From NCBI GenBank assembly GCA_938011325.1, contig CALLUD010000012.1, positions 176,689-240,688 of the forward strand: a DNA stretch of 64,000 nt. Direction: 5' to 3'. How positions within the stretch are numbered: the stretch's first letter is position 1; each line of letters begins with the position of its first letter. Made by a program: the position numbers and the translations under genes. This DNA is from an uncultured Spartobacteria bacterium (GTDB taxonomy: Bacteria > Verrucomicrobiota > Verrucomicrobiia > Chthoniobacterales > JAATET01). The notes beneath the pieces were generated by a model, which saw only the letters and a program-made list of their open reading frames with translations, was not told the origin of the DNA and searched no databases. This document shows positions 24,010 to 32,566 of this stretch, piece by piece.

Positions 24010-26241
24010 TTATTGCGCAACGGGGGCCGGCTCGCGAGGTGGAAAATCCGCAAGCGGCGTGCCGCCGTGCTCTTCGACGAGCGCCGCCAGCGCGCCGGTG
24101 AAAGCCGCGTTGTAATCGAGCGCGACTTCGTTGGAGATGTAGTTCGTGCGATCGTCGACGTAGGCGTTGTCGTCCGGCGCGGAGGGTCCGCCGACGAGCG
24201 CCCCGTAAAGGATGTGACGGTTCTCCACGGGATCGTTGATGTTGTTCGTGGTCGATCCGTGCGCGGCGCGGTGGTGCGGGTTGCGCGGCGGATTGACCCC
24301 GAACCCGACCACGTAGCTGCTGCGGCGGGGGTTGTCGCCGAGCATGTAGCGAATCTGGCGCAACGCGAAATCGCGATAGCGCTGCGCGTCGCGAACCTTG
24401 GGGTTCTTCGAGAAGACGAGCGCGAGAAACGCCGTGTTTGCGGAGTAACGGAGCGAGCCCCATTGATCCAGCCACGCGAGGCCCCCGGGTGTCGTGGCGA
24501 TTCGTTTTCCTTCGTCGCCGACCGTCCAGTAGTTCAGCCACTTCGTGACGTCGGCGATGTATTCCGATTTTCCGGTCAATTGCGCGAGCAGGACAGCCGT
24601 GCCGTATTTCTTGTCGTCCCAGCTGTGCGTCCAGCGCCATTCGCCGCCGCGCAGGGATTCCGCGTAGATCTTCTCTGATTGCTCGAGGTAACGCTTTTCG
24701 CCCGTCGCCCATGCGAGCCATGCGGCAGCCCATGCCAGCTCATCCTCGTAACCGCTGAACGATGTGTAATAGGCGCGCGAGTCGGGGATCGCGTCGTTGT
24801 AGGTGCCGCGATACGTGTCCGCGAAATCGAACAGCTGCTTCGCATGTTCGAGGCATTTTGCGGAATAGTCCGGGTCAACATCGCGAAAGAGAATCGCCGC
24901 CGCCGCCAGTGCTGCCGCCGCTTCGCCGGCAAGATCGGAGCCGGGATTCTGTGCGTCGATCTTGAACGCCGGGCGCGGCATTTTCATCAGCTCCGGAGGG
25001 CCCCAGAAGGCGTGGTCGAGATCTCCGCGACCGACCTGGCCGTAAAAGACGTTCGGCTCGGGGTGTGCCTTCATCAGCCAGTCGTCGCCCCACCGCACGG
25101 CGTCGAGCAGGTAATTCCATTGCGCGCTTTCCTCGTAACCCTTGCGAAACTCGATGCCTCCCCATGCGAGCAGCGTCATGGCTCCCGCCATTGGGAGTGC
25201 GAATTTCACGCCGTCGCCCGCGTCGTAATATCCGCCGGTGAGGTCCAGGCCGACATCCGCGCCGTCTTCGAGTGCGGAGTCGCCGCGCCATGCCACGCGC
25301 GAATCGGCCGGGAGCCGGCCCGAGCGTTGCGCTTCGTAGAAGAAAAGCGATTTCTGCAGAGCTTCGGCGTAGTTGAACGTCTTCGGCACTTCGGGAAGCG
25401 GCGTCGGCTTTGGTGCTGGCGTGGGACCGGGAACGACGGGTGTGATGATCTGCGGAACGTGCGGGGTGGTTTCGTCGGCACTCATTTCGTTGAACGCAAT
25501 GTCTTTCGGGCCGCCCACGACGCCGCCCGGTGCGCCAAGGAACCCGAAGACAAGCTCGCCGCCCGATGGAATCACGCGGTTATAGTCGGCCGCGCTGATG
25601 ATATAACCGTTGCCGGTGATGCCCGTAATGCGCGCGTTCCACATCCCGGTGATGCGGCGGGGCAGCGCAAACTCGAGCGACCAGTTCGGGATCGGCTCGG
25701 AGCCGGTGTTGCGGATTGTCACCTGGGCCTGGAAGCCCGAGCCCCAGTCCGAAAGGACGCGGAAGCGCACTTCGGCACTGCCGGCCTTTGCATCGATGTC
25801 GGTCGCGCCGCCGTAGATGGGGCGTTGCTCGACGTTGCCTTCCACCAGGGCCGTGGTGTCGGCAGGGGCGTCTCCCGCAATGAGCGGCTGGAAGACAATG
25901 TCCTGCGGGCCCTCCGAGTTTCCCGGCTCGGCCTGAAATCCGAAGACGACCCGCTGGCCAGGGCGGATCTGGCGGGACCAGTCCTCCGGTTCGAGGAGAT
26001 AGGTTTCGCCGGCGTGCTGGAGAATCTTCGCGCCCCAGAGCCCCTGGATTTGCTGCGGCATTCGAAAGCGCAACCGCCAGTCTTTCACGTCGTCGCTTCC
26101 GGTATTCGTGAGCGCGAATTCTCCGACGAATCCACTGCCCCAGTCGCTTTGCTTTGTGAACTGCACGTCGACGGGAGCGGCAGCCATCGCCGCCGGGATG
26201 CACGCGAGGAACAGCCAATGCAGGGGACGCAATGCCATCAC
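24010..26241 (-). CDS. Secreted GH9 cellulase with two N-terminal CBM2-like domains
   Basis: The 743-residue protein is an inverting endoglucanase or cellodextrinase acting outside the cytoplasm. After a signal peptide (residues 1-21) come two carbohydrate-binding domains of CBM2 type, near 24-130 (SDWGSGFVGEFALTNTGS) and 150-255 (SDWGSGFQAQVTIRNTGS). A Pro-Thr linker follows (PGPTPAPKPTPLPEVP), then the GH9 barrel from about 290. The DAGD motif (YYDAGDGVKF) lies near residue 340 and the general-acid Glu in SNEVALDYNAAF near residue 703. The His motif PRNPHHRAAHG is also kept. Its ATG overlaps the stop of the hybrid kinase gene by 4 bases. Confidence 0.96.
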   Translation of the reverse strand: MMALRPLHWLFLACIPAAMAAAPVDVQFTKQSDWGSGFVGEFALTNTGSDDVKDWRLRFRMPQQIQGLWGAKILQHAGETYLLEPEDWSRQIRPGQRVVFGFQAEPGNSEGPQDIVFQPLIAGDAPADTTALVEGNVEQRPIYGGATDIDAKAGSAEVRFRVLSDWGSGFQAQVTIRNTGSEPIPNWSLEFALPRRITGMWNARITGITGNGYIISAADYNRVIPSGGELVFGFLGAPGGVVGGPKDIAFNEMSADETTPHVPQIITPVVPGPTPAPKPTPLPEVPKTFNYAEALQKSLFFYEAQRSGRLPADSRVAWRGDSALEDGADVGLDLTGGYYDAGDGVKFALPMAGAMTLLAWGGIEFRKGYEESAQWNYLLDAVRWGDDWLMKAHPEPNVFYGQVGRGDLDHAFWGPPELMKMPRPAFKIDAQNPGSDLAGEAAAALAAAAILFRDVDPDYSAKCLEHAKQLFDFADTYRGTYNDAIPDSRAYYTSFSGYEDELAWAAAWLAWATGEKRYLEQSEKIYAESLRGGEWRWTHSWDDKKYGTAVLLAQLTGKSEYIADVTKWLNYWTVGDEGKRIATTPGGLAWLDQWGSLRYSANTAFLALVFSKNPKVRDAQRYRDFALRQIRYMLGDNPRRSSYVVGFGVNPPRNPHHRAAHGSTTNNINDPVENRHILYGALVGGPSAPDDNAYVDDRTNYISNEVALDYNAAFTGALAALVEEHGGTPLADFPPREPAPVAQ

Positions 26242-29078
26242 TGCGGCATTTTATCGCTCCCCGGCGGGTTGCACACTTTCGTTTCGTGCCGGCGCTGCAT
26301 GCACTGCGCGATGACGTCCCGAAGCTCGTTGGTGCGAATCGGCTTCGTGATGTGATAGGCCATGCCGTGGGCCGCGGATCGCTCCCGATCGCTCGGCATC
26401 GCATGCGCCGTGAGCGCGACGATGCACGGCGGGTGTCCGTTGCAATTTGCGAGAATCTGCGTTGCCGCCTGGTAGCCGTCCATTCCCGGCATTTGAATGT
26501 CCATCAGGATCAAGTCGTAGCGGCGTCGCGCGGCGGCCGTGACCGCGGCGGCGCCATCCTCCGCTTCGTCGGGCTGATGACCGAGCCGCTCAAGCATCAA
26601 TCGCGCGAGACGGCGATTCACCACGTTGTCTTCCACGAGGAGAATCGCGAGATCGGCAGGTCCGGATGATTTCGCCACCCGCGTCGAAGGCAGTCGCTGC
26701 GTATCGCCCGGGCCTGCCGCGATCGGCAGCATCACCTCGACGATGAACGTCGTGCCTTCGCCGACCTTGCTCTTCACCTCGATGTTCCCGTGCAACATGC
26801 TCACCAGGCGGTGCACGATGGTGAGGCCAAGCCCCGTGCCGCCGAAGCGTCGCGCCATTGAGACATCGACCTGCTGGAACGGATTGAACAGGTCGGGCAG
26901 ATGCTCCTCGGCAATTCCGATGCCGGTATCCGAGATGGTGAATCGCAGCGCGGCGCCGCGAGCCTGCATGGCGCGGAGATCCAGCGAGACGTGAACCCCG
27001 CCCTTCTGGGTGAACTTCACGGCGTTGCTCACGAGGTTGGTGAGGATCTGATGAAGCCGCAGGTTGTCGCTGGTGACAACGTTTGGCACGTCGTCGGCAA
27101 CGGTCCACGTGAGACTGATGTTTTTTTCCTGCGCGAGCACCCGGAAGGTTTCCACGGCGGAGCGGACGAGCTCCCGCAGATCGACCTCCTCCTTCTCGAT
27201 GGAAAGTTTTCCGGACTCGATTTTCGAGTAGTCGAGGATGTCGTTGAGCACGCGCAGCAGGCTCGCGCCGCTTTCCCGAATCGTTCGCACGTGCTCGCTC
27301 TGCGCCTCGTCGAGCTGGGTTTCCGCCAGCAACTCGGCAAAGCCGAGCACGCCATTGAGCGGCGTGCGGATCTCGTGGCTCATCATCGCGAGGAAGTTGC
27401 CCTTCGCGCGGTTGGCCTCCTCGGCGGCCTCCTTCGCGATCTGCAGCAACTGCTCCGCCTGCTTTCGCGCCGTGATGTCGATGAGCGTGCCGATCAGCCG
27501 CCTGGGCTCGCCGCGTTTGCCGAAATGCGCCTTCGCATGGGCGAGAATCCAGACGTAGTTCCCGCTGGTCGTGAGCATGCGATACTCGGAACGGAAGATT
27601 TCCGTCCGTCCTCGCAGGTGCCGCAGCATGCCGCGCCGCACCTCTTCCCGATCGTCGGGATGTATGAGTTCGAGAAGCGCCTGCGGCGTCGCGGGCAGTT
27701 CCGAACTCTCGTAGCCAAACAGCTGTTTCCAACGCTCGGAGTAGAACAGCTCGCCGGTGCGGATGTTCCAGTCCCAAACGCCGGCTTCCGTGCCCGCGAG
27801 TGCAAGCTCCCAGCGTTCGTCCCGTTCGCGGAGCGCCGCCTCGGACTCCTTGCGTTCGGTGACGTCCATGATGAACCCGTTCCAGTAGAGCGCGCCGGCT
27901 TCCTTGTGTGGAGACGCGCTGGAATGCACCCAGCGAATGCTGCCATCGCGATGGCGGATTCGAAACTCGCACTGGAAGGAGCGTCCGGATTCCTGGGCCG
28001 CATGGAGAGCCTCCTGAACGAGCGGAGCATCCTCCGGCACAACGCTGTGCCATGATGCCGTTACATCGCGCAGGAATTCCTCACGCGGAATGCCGTAAAT
28101 TTCCTCGATGCGCTCGCTGACGTAGGTGAATCCGCAGCTTCCGTCCGCACCCATGCGAAATTGATAGATGGCTCCCGGCACGCGGCTCGTGAGATGTCGC
28201 AGCACCTCCGTCGTGCGCGCCCGCTCGGCCTCGGAACTCATGCGCTCGGTGATGTCTTCCGAGATTCCGATGATCGCCACCAGTTCGCCGCGGTCGTCGA
28301 AAACCGGCGCCTTCGTTATGTGCATCCAGCGGGTGCCGTGCTGTTTTGATTCGACGGCTTGCAGGGGAACGTCGAGCGGCTTGCGAGTCTCGAGCACCTG
28401 CTCGTCCTGCGAGATGGCGGCTTTCGCGAGGCTCGAAGGGTAAACGTCTTCCGAGGTTTGCCCGAGCACTTCATCGGCGGATTTTCCGTGGAGCTCTGCG
28501 GCGGCGCGATTCCACAAAATGTATTTGCCGAAGCTTTCGGGCCGGGCGCTTTTCGCGAACGCACAGACAGGCAGGTTGTCGAGGAGGGCGCGAAACAAAT
28601 TCCGCTCGTTGCGCATTTCGAGCAGGGCCTTGTCGAGATTGGTGATTGCCCTTTTCTTCTCCGTGATGTCAGCCGATACCACCAGCAGCGCGAGAGGCTC
28701 GCCCTGGTCGTCGAAAATCGGCGTCTTTATCGTGTGGAGATACCGCTCACCACGCGTGTGACTTAAAATGCGTTCCTCGGGGATCTCCAGTGTTTGTCGC
28801 GAGGCGACGACGGCGCGATCCATTTCGAGAAAAAAGTCCGCGCAATCCTTCGGGAAGAGATCGTAATCGCTTTTGCCGATGACGTCCGCGGCCTTGAAAC
28901 CGAGCCACTCCTCGGCGACGCGATTCCAAAGCAAAAACTCGCCAAAGCTTTCCGGCCGGGTGCTTTTGACGACGACCTGCATCGGCAGCGCATCGAAGAG
29001 CATTCGAAAGAATCCCGGCTCATTAAGAATGCGCATGAGCTGTCGTCCATCGAGCTCGATCGAAGGGGGAATTTCCAT
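26238..29078 (-). CDS. Hybrid PAS sensor histidine kinase with receiver domain
   Basis: The 946-residue protein has no clear membrane segment and is probably cytoplasmic. Four PAS/PAC repeats occupy roughly residues 12-545; two of them share an unusual motif (KSTRPESFGEFLLWNR and KSARPESFGKYILWNR). HisKA follows with MMSHEIRTPLNGVLGF (His near 564), then HATPase with NLVSNAVKF, DTGIGIAEEHLPDLFNPF and GGTGLGLTIV. A C-terminal receiver domain has the phospho-acceptor Asp in LILMDIQMPGMDGY near residue 857. There is no output domain, so a separate phosphotransfer partner is expected. The stop overlaps the cellulase ATG, suggesting coupled expression. Confidence 0.95.
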   Translation of the reverse strand: MEIPPSIELDGRQLMRILNEPGFFRMLFDALPMQVVVKSTRPESFGEFLLWNRVAEEWLGFKAADVIGKSDYDLFPKDCADFFLEMDRAVVASRQTLEIPEERILSHTRGERYLHTIKTPIFDDQGEPLALLVVSADITEKKRAITNLDKALLEMRNERNLFRALLDNLPVCAFAKSARPESFGKYILWNRAAAELHGKSADEVLGQTSEDVYPSSLAKAAISQDEQVLETRKPLDVPLQAVESKQHGTRWMHITKAPVFDDRGELVAIIGISEDITERMSSEAERARTTEVLRHLTSRVPGAIYQFRMGADGSCGFTYVSERIEEIYGIPREEFLRDVTASWHSVVPEDAPLVQEALHAAQESGRSFQCEFRIRHRDGSIRWVHSSASPHKEAGALYWNGFIMDVTERKESEAALRERDERWELALAGTEAGVWDWNIRTGELFYSERWKQLFGYESSELPATPQALLELIHPDDREEVRRGMLRHLRGRTEIFRSEYRMLTTSGNYVWILAHAKAHFGKRGEPRRLIGTLIDITARKQAEQLLQIAKEAAEEANRAKGNFLAMMSHEIRTPLNGVLGFAELLAETQLDEAQSEHVRTIRESGASLLRVLNDILDYSKIESGKLSIEKEEVDLRELVRSAVETFRVLAQEKNISLTWTVADDVPNVVTSDNLRLHQILTNLVSNAVKFTQKGGVHVSLDLRAMQARGAALRFTISDTGIGIAEEHLPDLFNPFQQVDVSMARRFGGTGLGLTIVHRLVSMLHGNIEVKSKVGEGTTFIVEVMLPIAAGPGDTQRLPSTRVAKSSGPADLAILLVEDNVVNRRLARLMLERLGHQPDEAEDGAAAVTAAARRRYDLILMDIQMPGMDGYQAATQILANCNGHPPCIVALTAHAMPSDRERSAAHGMAYHITKPIRTNELRDVIAQCMQRRHETKVCNPPGSDKMPQ

Positions 29079-29169
29079 GAATGTAAGTGCGGCGCCTGGT
29101 TCGGGCCTAAACGCGTTGCACCCTTAGCAAAGACGCATCGAGGTGTCCACGATGGATGACCGCTCTTCG

Positions 29170-29721
29170 CTAAGACTCCCGCCAGCGGCAGGCATTTGGC
29201 GAGCGAATGCCGATCTGGTCGAGAATGCGCCAGACGACGGTGTCGACCAGTTCCTCGATCGTTCCGGGTTTGCTGTAGAACGAGGGCATCGCGGGCAGCA
29301 CGCGCGCGCCGGCCTCCATTACGCGCACGACGTTGCGAGCATGAATGAGGTTCCAAGGCGTCTCGCGCGGCACGAGAATGAGCGGCCGCGATTCCTTGAG
29401 AAAAACATCGGCCGCGCGCAGGATCAGCGAATCACTGGTGCCGGCGGCGATGCGGCCGAGCGTGCCCATCGAGCACGGCACAATGAGCATTGCGTCGAAA
29501 AGGGCCGAGCCGGAGGCGAACGGCGCATTCATCGAGCGATCGGAATGCTGGATGAGGGAATCGGGCACGCGCAGCTCGCCCAGTTCCTCGTGGATCACCT
29601 GCTGCCCGTAGCCGCTCGCTACGAGGTGCATCTCGTGAGGCCCGTCGGCGGCGATCGCGTCGATGAGTCGCTGGAGGTAGATGGCGCCGCTGGCACCGGT
29701 GGCGGCAATCACGATTCGCAT
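29170..29721 (-). CDS. ubiX: Flavin prenyltransferase UbiX
   Basis: UbiX makes prenylated FMN, the cofactor of UbiD-type decarboxylases. The 183-residue product begins MRIVIAATGASGAIYLQRL, the FMN-binding GASGA motif, and includes VVPCSMGTLGRIAAGTSDSL with the conserved Ser-Gly-Thr-Leu pattern. It continues with LILVPRETPWNLIHARNV, the prenyl-phosphate-contact region. No ubiD lies in the window. It is divergent from the iron-sulfur carrier gene across a 91-base gap. Confidence 0.95.
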   Translation of the reverse strand: MRIVIAATGASGAIYLQRLIDAIAADGPHEMHLVASGYGQQVIHEELGELRVPDSLIQHSDRSMNAPFASGSALFDAMLIVPCSMGTLGRIAAGTSDSLILRAADVFLKESRPLILVPRETPWNLIHARNVVRVMEAGARVLPAMPSFYSKPGTIEELVDTVVWRILDQIGIRSPNACRWRES

Positions 29722-29812
29722 TTGTCTTTTCTATATCCGCGATTGGGCGGCCGCGCAGGATAATTTCGCGCCCCTTGCGCGGTCCGGCTCAATCAGCGAT
29801 AGCTAAGAAACG

Positions 29813-30181
29813 ATGTCTGAAGAGGGAACCATCCAATACCGCATGGGCAATGAAAAGCTCATCCGGGTGAGTGAAGCGGCGAGCCGCAAGCTGCGCGCTT
29901 TGCTCGAGCGGCAGGGGCGGGCGAATGGCGCTCTGCGCGTCGCGGTGATCGGCGGCGGCTGCTCCGGACTGCAATACAAGATGGATCTCGTCGACGGTCC
30001 GGCGAACCGGGACATCATGGTGGAGTCGCGCGACGTGCGGATCGTCGTGGATCCGAAGAGCGCGCTGTTCGTGAGCGGCTCGGAGCTCGACTTCAGCGAG
30101 GATCTGCAAAAGGGAGGGTTCAAGGTCCGGAATCCGAACGCCGTCGCGCACTGCTCGTGCGGCGAGAGTTTTTCCGCGTGA
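29813..30181 (+). CDS. IscA/ErpA/HesB-type iron-sulfur carrier
   Basis: A-type carriers receive Fe-S clusters from a scaffold and hand them to apo-enzymes. The 122-residue protein has the three conserved cysteines: one in VIGGGCSGLQY near residue 47 and two in HCSCGESF near residue 114. It also has SELDFSEDLQKGGFKVRNPNA between them. A 14-residue N-terminal extension precedes the domain. It is a stand-alone gene that ends one base before the convergent phosphopantetheinyl transferase gene; no isc or suf genes adjoin it. Confidence 0.93.
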   Translation: MSEEGTIQYRMGNEKLIRVSEAASRKLRALLERQGRANGALRVAVIGGGCSGLQYKMDLVDGPANRDIMVESRDVRIVVDPKSALFVSGSELDFSEDLQKGGFKVRNPNAVAHCSCGESFSA

Positions 30182-30182
30182 T

Positions 30183-30851
30183 TCACCGCTGCGCCTCGAG
30201 CGTGTCGCGCCATTCAATTTCAAGGCGGTGATTCCCCGCGCTGGAAATCGCGCCGGGCAATCCGCCGGCAAAATCAAATTCGTGGATGGCAAAGTGCCCG
30301 TCTCGGCAACGCACCTCGGTGATTTTCCCGTCGTGATATTTGCATTCCGTTTCGGAGAGCGCGCCGGCAATTCCGCATCCCTTTGCTTTCAGCGCGGCCT
30401 CCTTCGCGACCCACTGGCGCAAGAAGGCGGAGGCATGCTCGTGCGGCGGCAGCGATTCGAGGCGCCGGAAGTCGGCATGTGAATAAAAGCGTTGCGCAAG
30501 CGCGAGGGGATTGCGGGGCATTCGCGTCTCGACATCGATGCCGACCGGCACATTTCCGACGACGATCGCAAGCCAGTCCGCGGAATGTGAGAGCGAAAAA
30601 TGCAGCGCGTCCGCTCCCTCAACGAAAGGCTTTCCAAACTCCGATCGGGAAATCCGGATTGCCGCGGGCCGAACCCCGAGAATCCCCGAGAGCACGCGAC
30701 GCAATGCGAAGCGTGTGAAAAGATGTCTGCGGCGAAGGACCGGATTCTCGATGGCCACCGTGGCAAGGCGCTCCGCCGGCGGGAGATCCTCGGGGGTTCC
30801 CTCGCCGATTCGGAGCATCCAGGCCCCAACGTTCAAACGATTAGAATTCAA
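30183..30851 (-). CDS. 4'-phosphopantetheinyl transferase (Sfp type)
   Basis: The enzyme transfers phosphopantetheine from CoA to a Ser of acyl or peptidyl carrier proteins. The 222-residue protein contains the Sfp-type motifs FGKPFV, LHFSLSHSADWLAIVV, VGIDVETR (Mg ligand Asp/Glu) and WVAKEAALKAKGCGI. Size and layout fit the Sfp/AcpT group rather than the small AcpS type. No polyketide or non-ribosomal peptide genes are in view, so it may serve the general carrier-protein pool. Its start is divergent from the AT-hook protein gene. Confidence 0.93.
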   Translation of the reverse strand: MNSNRLNVGAWMLRIGEGTPEDLPPAERLATVAIENPVLRRRHLFTRFALRRVLSGILGVRPAAIRISRSEFGKPFVEGADALHFSLSHSADWLAIVVGNVPVGIDVETRMPRNPLALAQRFYSHADFRRLESLPPHEHASAFLRQWVAKEAALKAKGCGIAGALSETECKYHDGKITEVRCRDGHFAIHEFDFAGGLPGAISSAGNHRLEIEWRDTLEAQR

Positions 30852-30867
30852 GAAAAGTGGAAAACTT

Positions 30868-30897
30868 TGTTAAATTCGTATTTGCGCTGGCTAAGCT
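30868..30897 (+). promoter_or_regulatory. Candidate sigma-70 promoter for the AT-hook protein
   Basis: TTGTTA at 30868-30873 and TAAGCT at 30892-30897 are separated by 18 bases in a markedly AT-rich island, unlike the surrounding GC-rich DNA. The ATG at 30918 is 21 bases after the -10-like box. This is a sequence match only. Confidence 0.4.
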
Positions 30898-30917
30898 AAT
30901 CCATTAGTTAACGGCTC

Positions 30918-31376
30918 ATGGACCTCACCAAACTACATCCAAATACCCTTCGCGAGCTTCTCAAGCTTTCGGAGAAAAAGGCGGCCCTTCAAAAGGAACT
31001 CGACGCGCTCGATGCCCGGATCGCCGCCATCGGCAGCGGCGCTCCCGCTGCGGCTGCGCCTGCGAAACGCCGTGGCCGGAAGCCGGGTCGTCCGGCAAAA
31101 ACCCCTGGCCGGAAGCCGGGTCGTCCCGCCCGCAAAGCCGCTCCAGTAAAGGCTGCGGCGCCGAAGGCGGCAAAGCCCCGTGGCAAGCGTGGCGCGCTCA
31201 AGGACGATATCCTGAAGCTTCTCGAAGGTGCCGGCCCGGAGGGGGCAACGGTCAAGGACATCTCCAGCAAGCTCGGTGTGAAGAATCAAAACGTGCATGT
31301 CTGGTTCAGTACGACCGGCAAGAAGCTCCCGGAAGTCAAGAAGGTCGGCGAGGCGCGCTACGCGCTCGTGAAGTAA
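30918..31376 (+). CDS. Histone-H1-like AT-hook protein with C-terminal winged-helix-like domain
   Basis: The 152-residue basic protein is a probable nucleoid-associated DNA binder. Residues 1-40 form an amphipathic or coiled helix (LLKLSEKKAALQKELDALDARIAAIG). Residues 45-95 are Ala/Pro/Lys-rich with two AT-hook-like cores (RRGRKPGRPAK and GRKPGRPARK). The C-terminal 60 residues (GALKDDILKLLEGAG to EARYALVK) look like a small helix-turn-helix or winged-helix domain. The hook unit is an exact nucleotide duplication: about 20 bases recur 33 bases apart near 31073 and 31106. The gene is monocistronic, with its own promoter-like and terminator signals. Confidence 0.85.
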   Translation: MDLTKLHPNTLRELLKLSEKKAALQKELDALDARIAAIGSGAPAAAAPAKRRGRKPGRPAKTPGRKPGRPARKAAPVKAAAPKAAKPRGKRGALKDDILKLLEGAGPEGATVKDISSKLGVKNQNVHVWFSTTGKKLPEVKKVGEARYALVK

Positions 31377-31380
31377 ACGA

Positions 31381-32208
31381 TTACGCCAAATTAGCATTTC
31401 CGACTGGCGGTCGCGTGAAGGCGTGACCGCCGGTTTTGTTTCCAGCCGAAATTCCGCGGGAAATTGCTTCTGCAACTCCTTTTCCACAAGGATGTTGTGA
31501 CACAAATCCTCCGGCGCGAGCGACCGTTTCCTTTACTTCCTTAATCGCGTTTCCCGGGCACGCGGGATGTTTCGCAAAGCGGCCATCCAGCATGGACAAG
31601 TCGTTAAAGTGATCGCCCGCTGCCAAAATTTCTGCAGGCCCTATTTTAGTCAAACGACTTAGCTCTCCCAAAACGGTGCCTTTGTTATAAGCGCGGTGGC
31701 AGAATCGCAGATAAATGGTGTTTCGTTGCCACGAGAAATCGGGATAGGTTTGCGAGAGCGCTGCGAGTTTCTCTGTGACCCGGTCCATCGCCTCTTCGTC
31801 GAAGCCGATCAATCCGGCGAGATGACCATCCTCGTTGATCATTCGAACGTCGGGCATGGTCGCGACGATGGAGCGCACCTGTTCGAGGATTTCGCCGGTT
31901 TCGTGGAAAAGCGCGGCGTGCCGGGCGCGGCACACTTCGTTCCATTCACCGAACGCCACCCAGCGGCCTCCGTCGAAATGGTAAAGTTCGCGTTCGTGCG
32001 TGAGGAGAAAGTCCGGCTGGACCGGCGCGCGGAGTTCTTCGAGGCCTTCCAGCGTGTGTTCGACGGAGCGTCCGGTATTGATCGCCCACAGCACACCGAG
32101 GTCCTTTGCCGTCTGCAGGGCAGCGGCGAGTTCCGGCACGCAACGGCCGTCCGACGGGTGGCCCACGAGGGTGCCGTCGAAATCGGTGCTGATGAGCCGG
32201 ATGGACAT
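31381..32208 (-). CDS. HAD-superfamily phosphatase (Cof/class IIB-like)
   Basis: The 275-residue protein has HAD motif I DFDGTLVG near residues 9-16, with nucleophile Asp and general-acid Asp. Motif II is NTGRS and the late acidic motif is GDHFNDLSMLDGRF. A large cap lies between them, as in Cof-type sugar-phosphate or phosphoserine-like phosphatases. The ATG at 32208 (MSIRLISTDFDG) was chosen because the upstream open frame has no conserved content. The last 20 or so codons overlap the transcription terminator of the convergent AT-hook gene. The substrate is unknown. Confidence 0.9.
   Translation of the reverse strand: MSIRLISTDFDGTLVGHPSDGRCVPELAAALQTAKDLGVLWAINTGRSVEHTLEGLEELRAPVQPDFLLTHERELYHFDGGRWVAFGEWNEVCRARHAALFHETGEILEQVRSIVATMPDVRMINEDGHLAGLIGFDEEAMDRVTEKLAALSQTYPDFSWQRNTIYLRFCHRAYNKGTVLGELSRLTKIGPAEILAAGDHFNDLSMLDGRFAKHPACPGNAIKEVKETVARAGGFVSQHPCGKGVAEAISRGISAGNKTGGHAFTRPPVGNANLA
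31403..31440 (+). terminator. Intrinsic terminator of the AT-hook gene
   Basis: ACTGGCGGTC at 31403-31412 pairs with GACCGCCGGT at 31425-31434 (10 pairs including one G-T wobble) around a 12-base loop. TTTGTTT follows from 31435 on the plus strand. It lies 27 bases beyond the AT-hook stop and inside the 3' end of the HAD coding sequence on the other strand. Confidence 0.65.
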
Positions 32209-32294
32209 TTCGTCACCATTTTCCGGGTGGAGGCCGGCGACAAGAGAGAAAGATTTGCATCGCTGCGCGATCGGGAGTTTCAGATAATTTCCCC

Positions 32295-32561
32295 ATGAAA
32301 TCCGCATACGAGATCGCCATGAGCCGGCTCGAAGCGACGGAGCCGACCGTGAAGTTGACCGACGCGCAGAAGGCCGAGATTGCCGAGATCGACAATCTCT
32401 ACGAGGCGAAGATCGCAGAGCGGCGCGTCTTTCTGGAATCGCAGATCGCAACGGCCGACCCGCCGGAGAAGGAGGAGCTTCGACGGCAGCTGGCGTCGGA
32501 GGTAAAGCGGCTCGAGGAGGAGCGCGAGGAGAAGAAGGAGCGTGTTCGGCGGGCTCGCTGA
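32295..32561 (+). CDS. Small charged coiled-coil protein, unknown function
   Basis: This 88-residue protein is almost entirely predicted helix: residues 15-85 are rich in Glu, Lys, Arg and Ala with heptad-like leucines (EIAEIDNLYEAKIAERRVFL, then LRRQLASEVKRLEEEREEKK). There is no signal or membrane segment. I recognise no named family. It is divergent from the HAD gene (86-base gap), ends 5 bases before the convergent pilT stop and has normal codon use, which supports a real gene. Confidence 0.68.
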   Translation: MKSAYEIAMSRLEATEPTVKLTDAQKAEIAEIDNLYEAKIAERRVFLESQIATADPPEKEELRRQLASEVKRLEEEREEKKERVRRAR

Positions 32562-32566
32562 ACCGC

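Noticed and set aside
24010..26241. A PEP-CTERM sorting tail on the secreted proteins, suggested by the TIGR03790 gene.
   Set aside because: The GH9 enzyme and other exported proteins here end in charged or Pro-rich sequence without a PEP motif and terminal hydrophobic helix.
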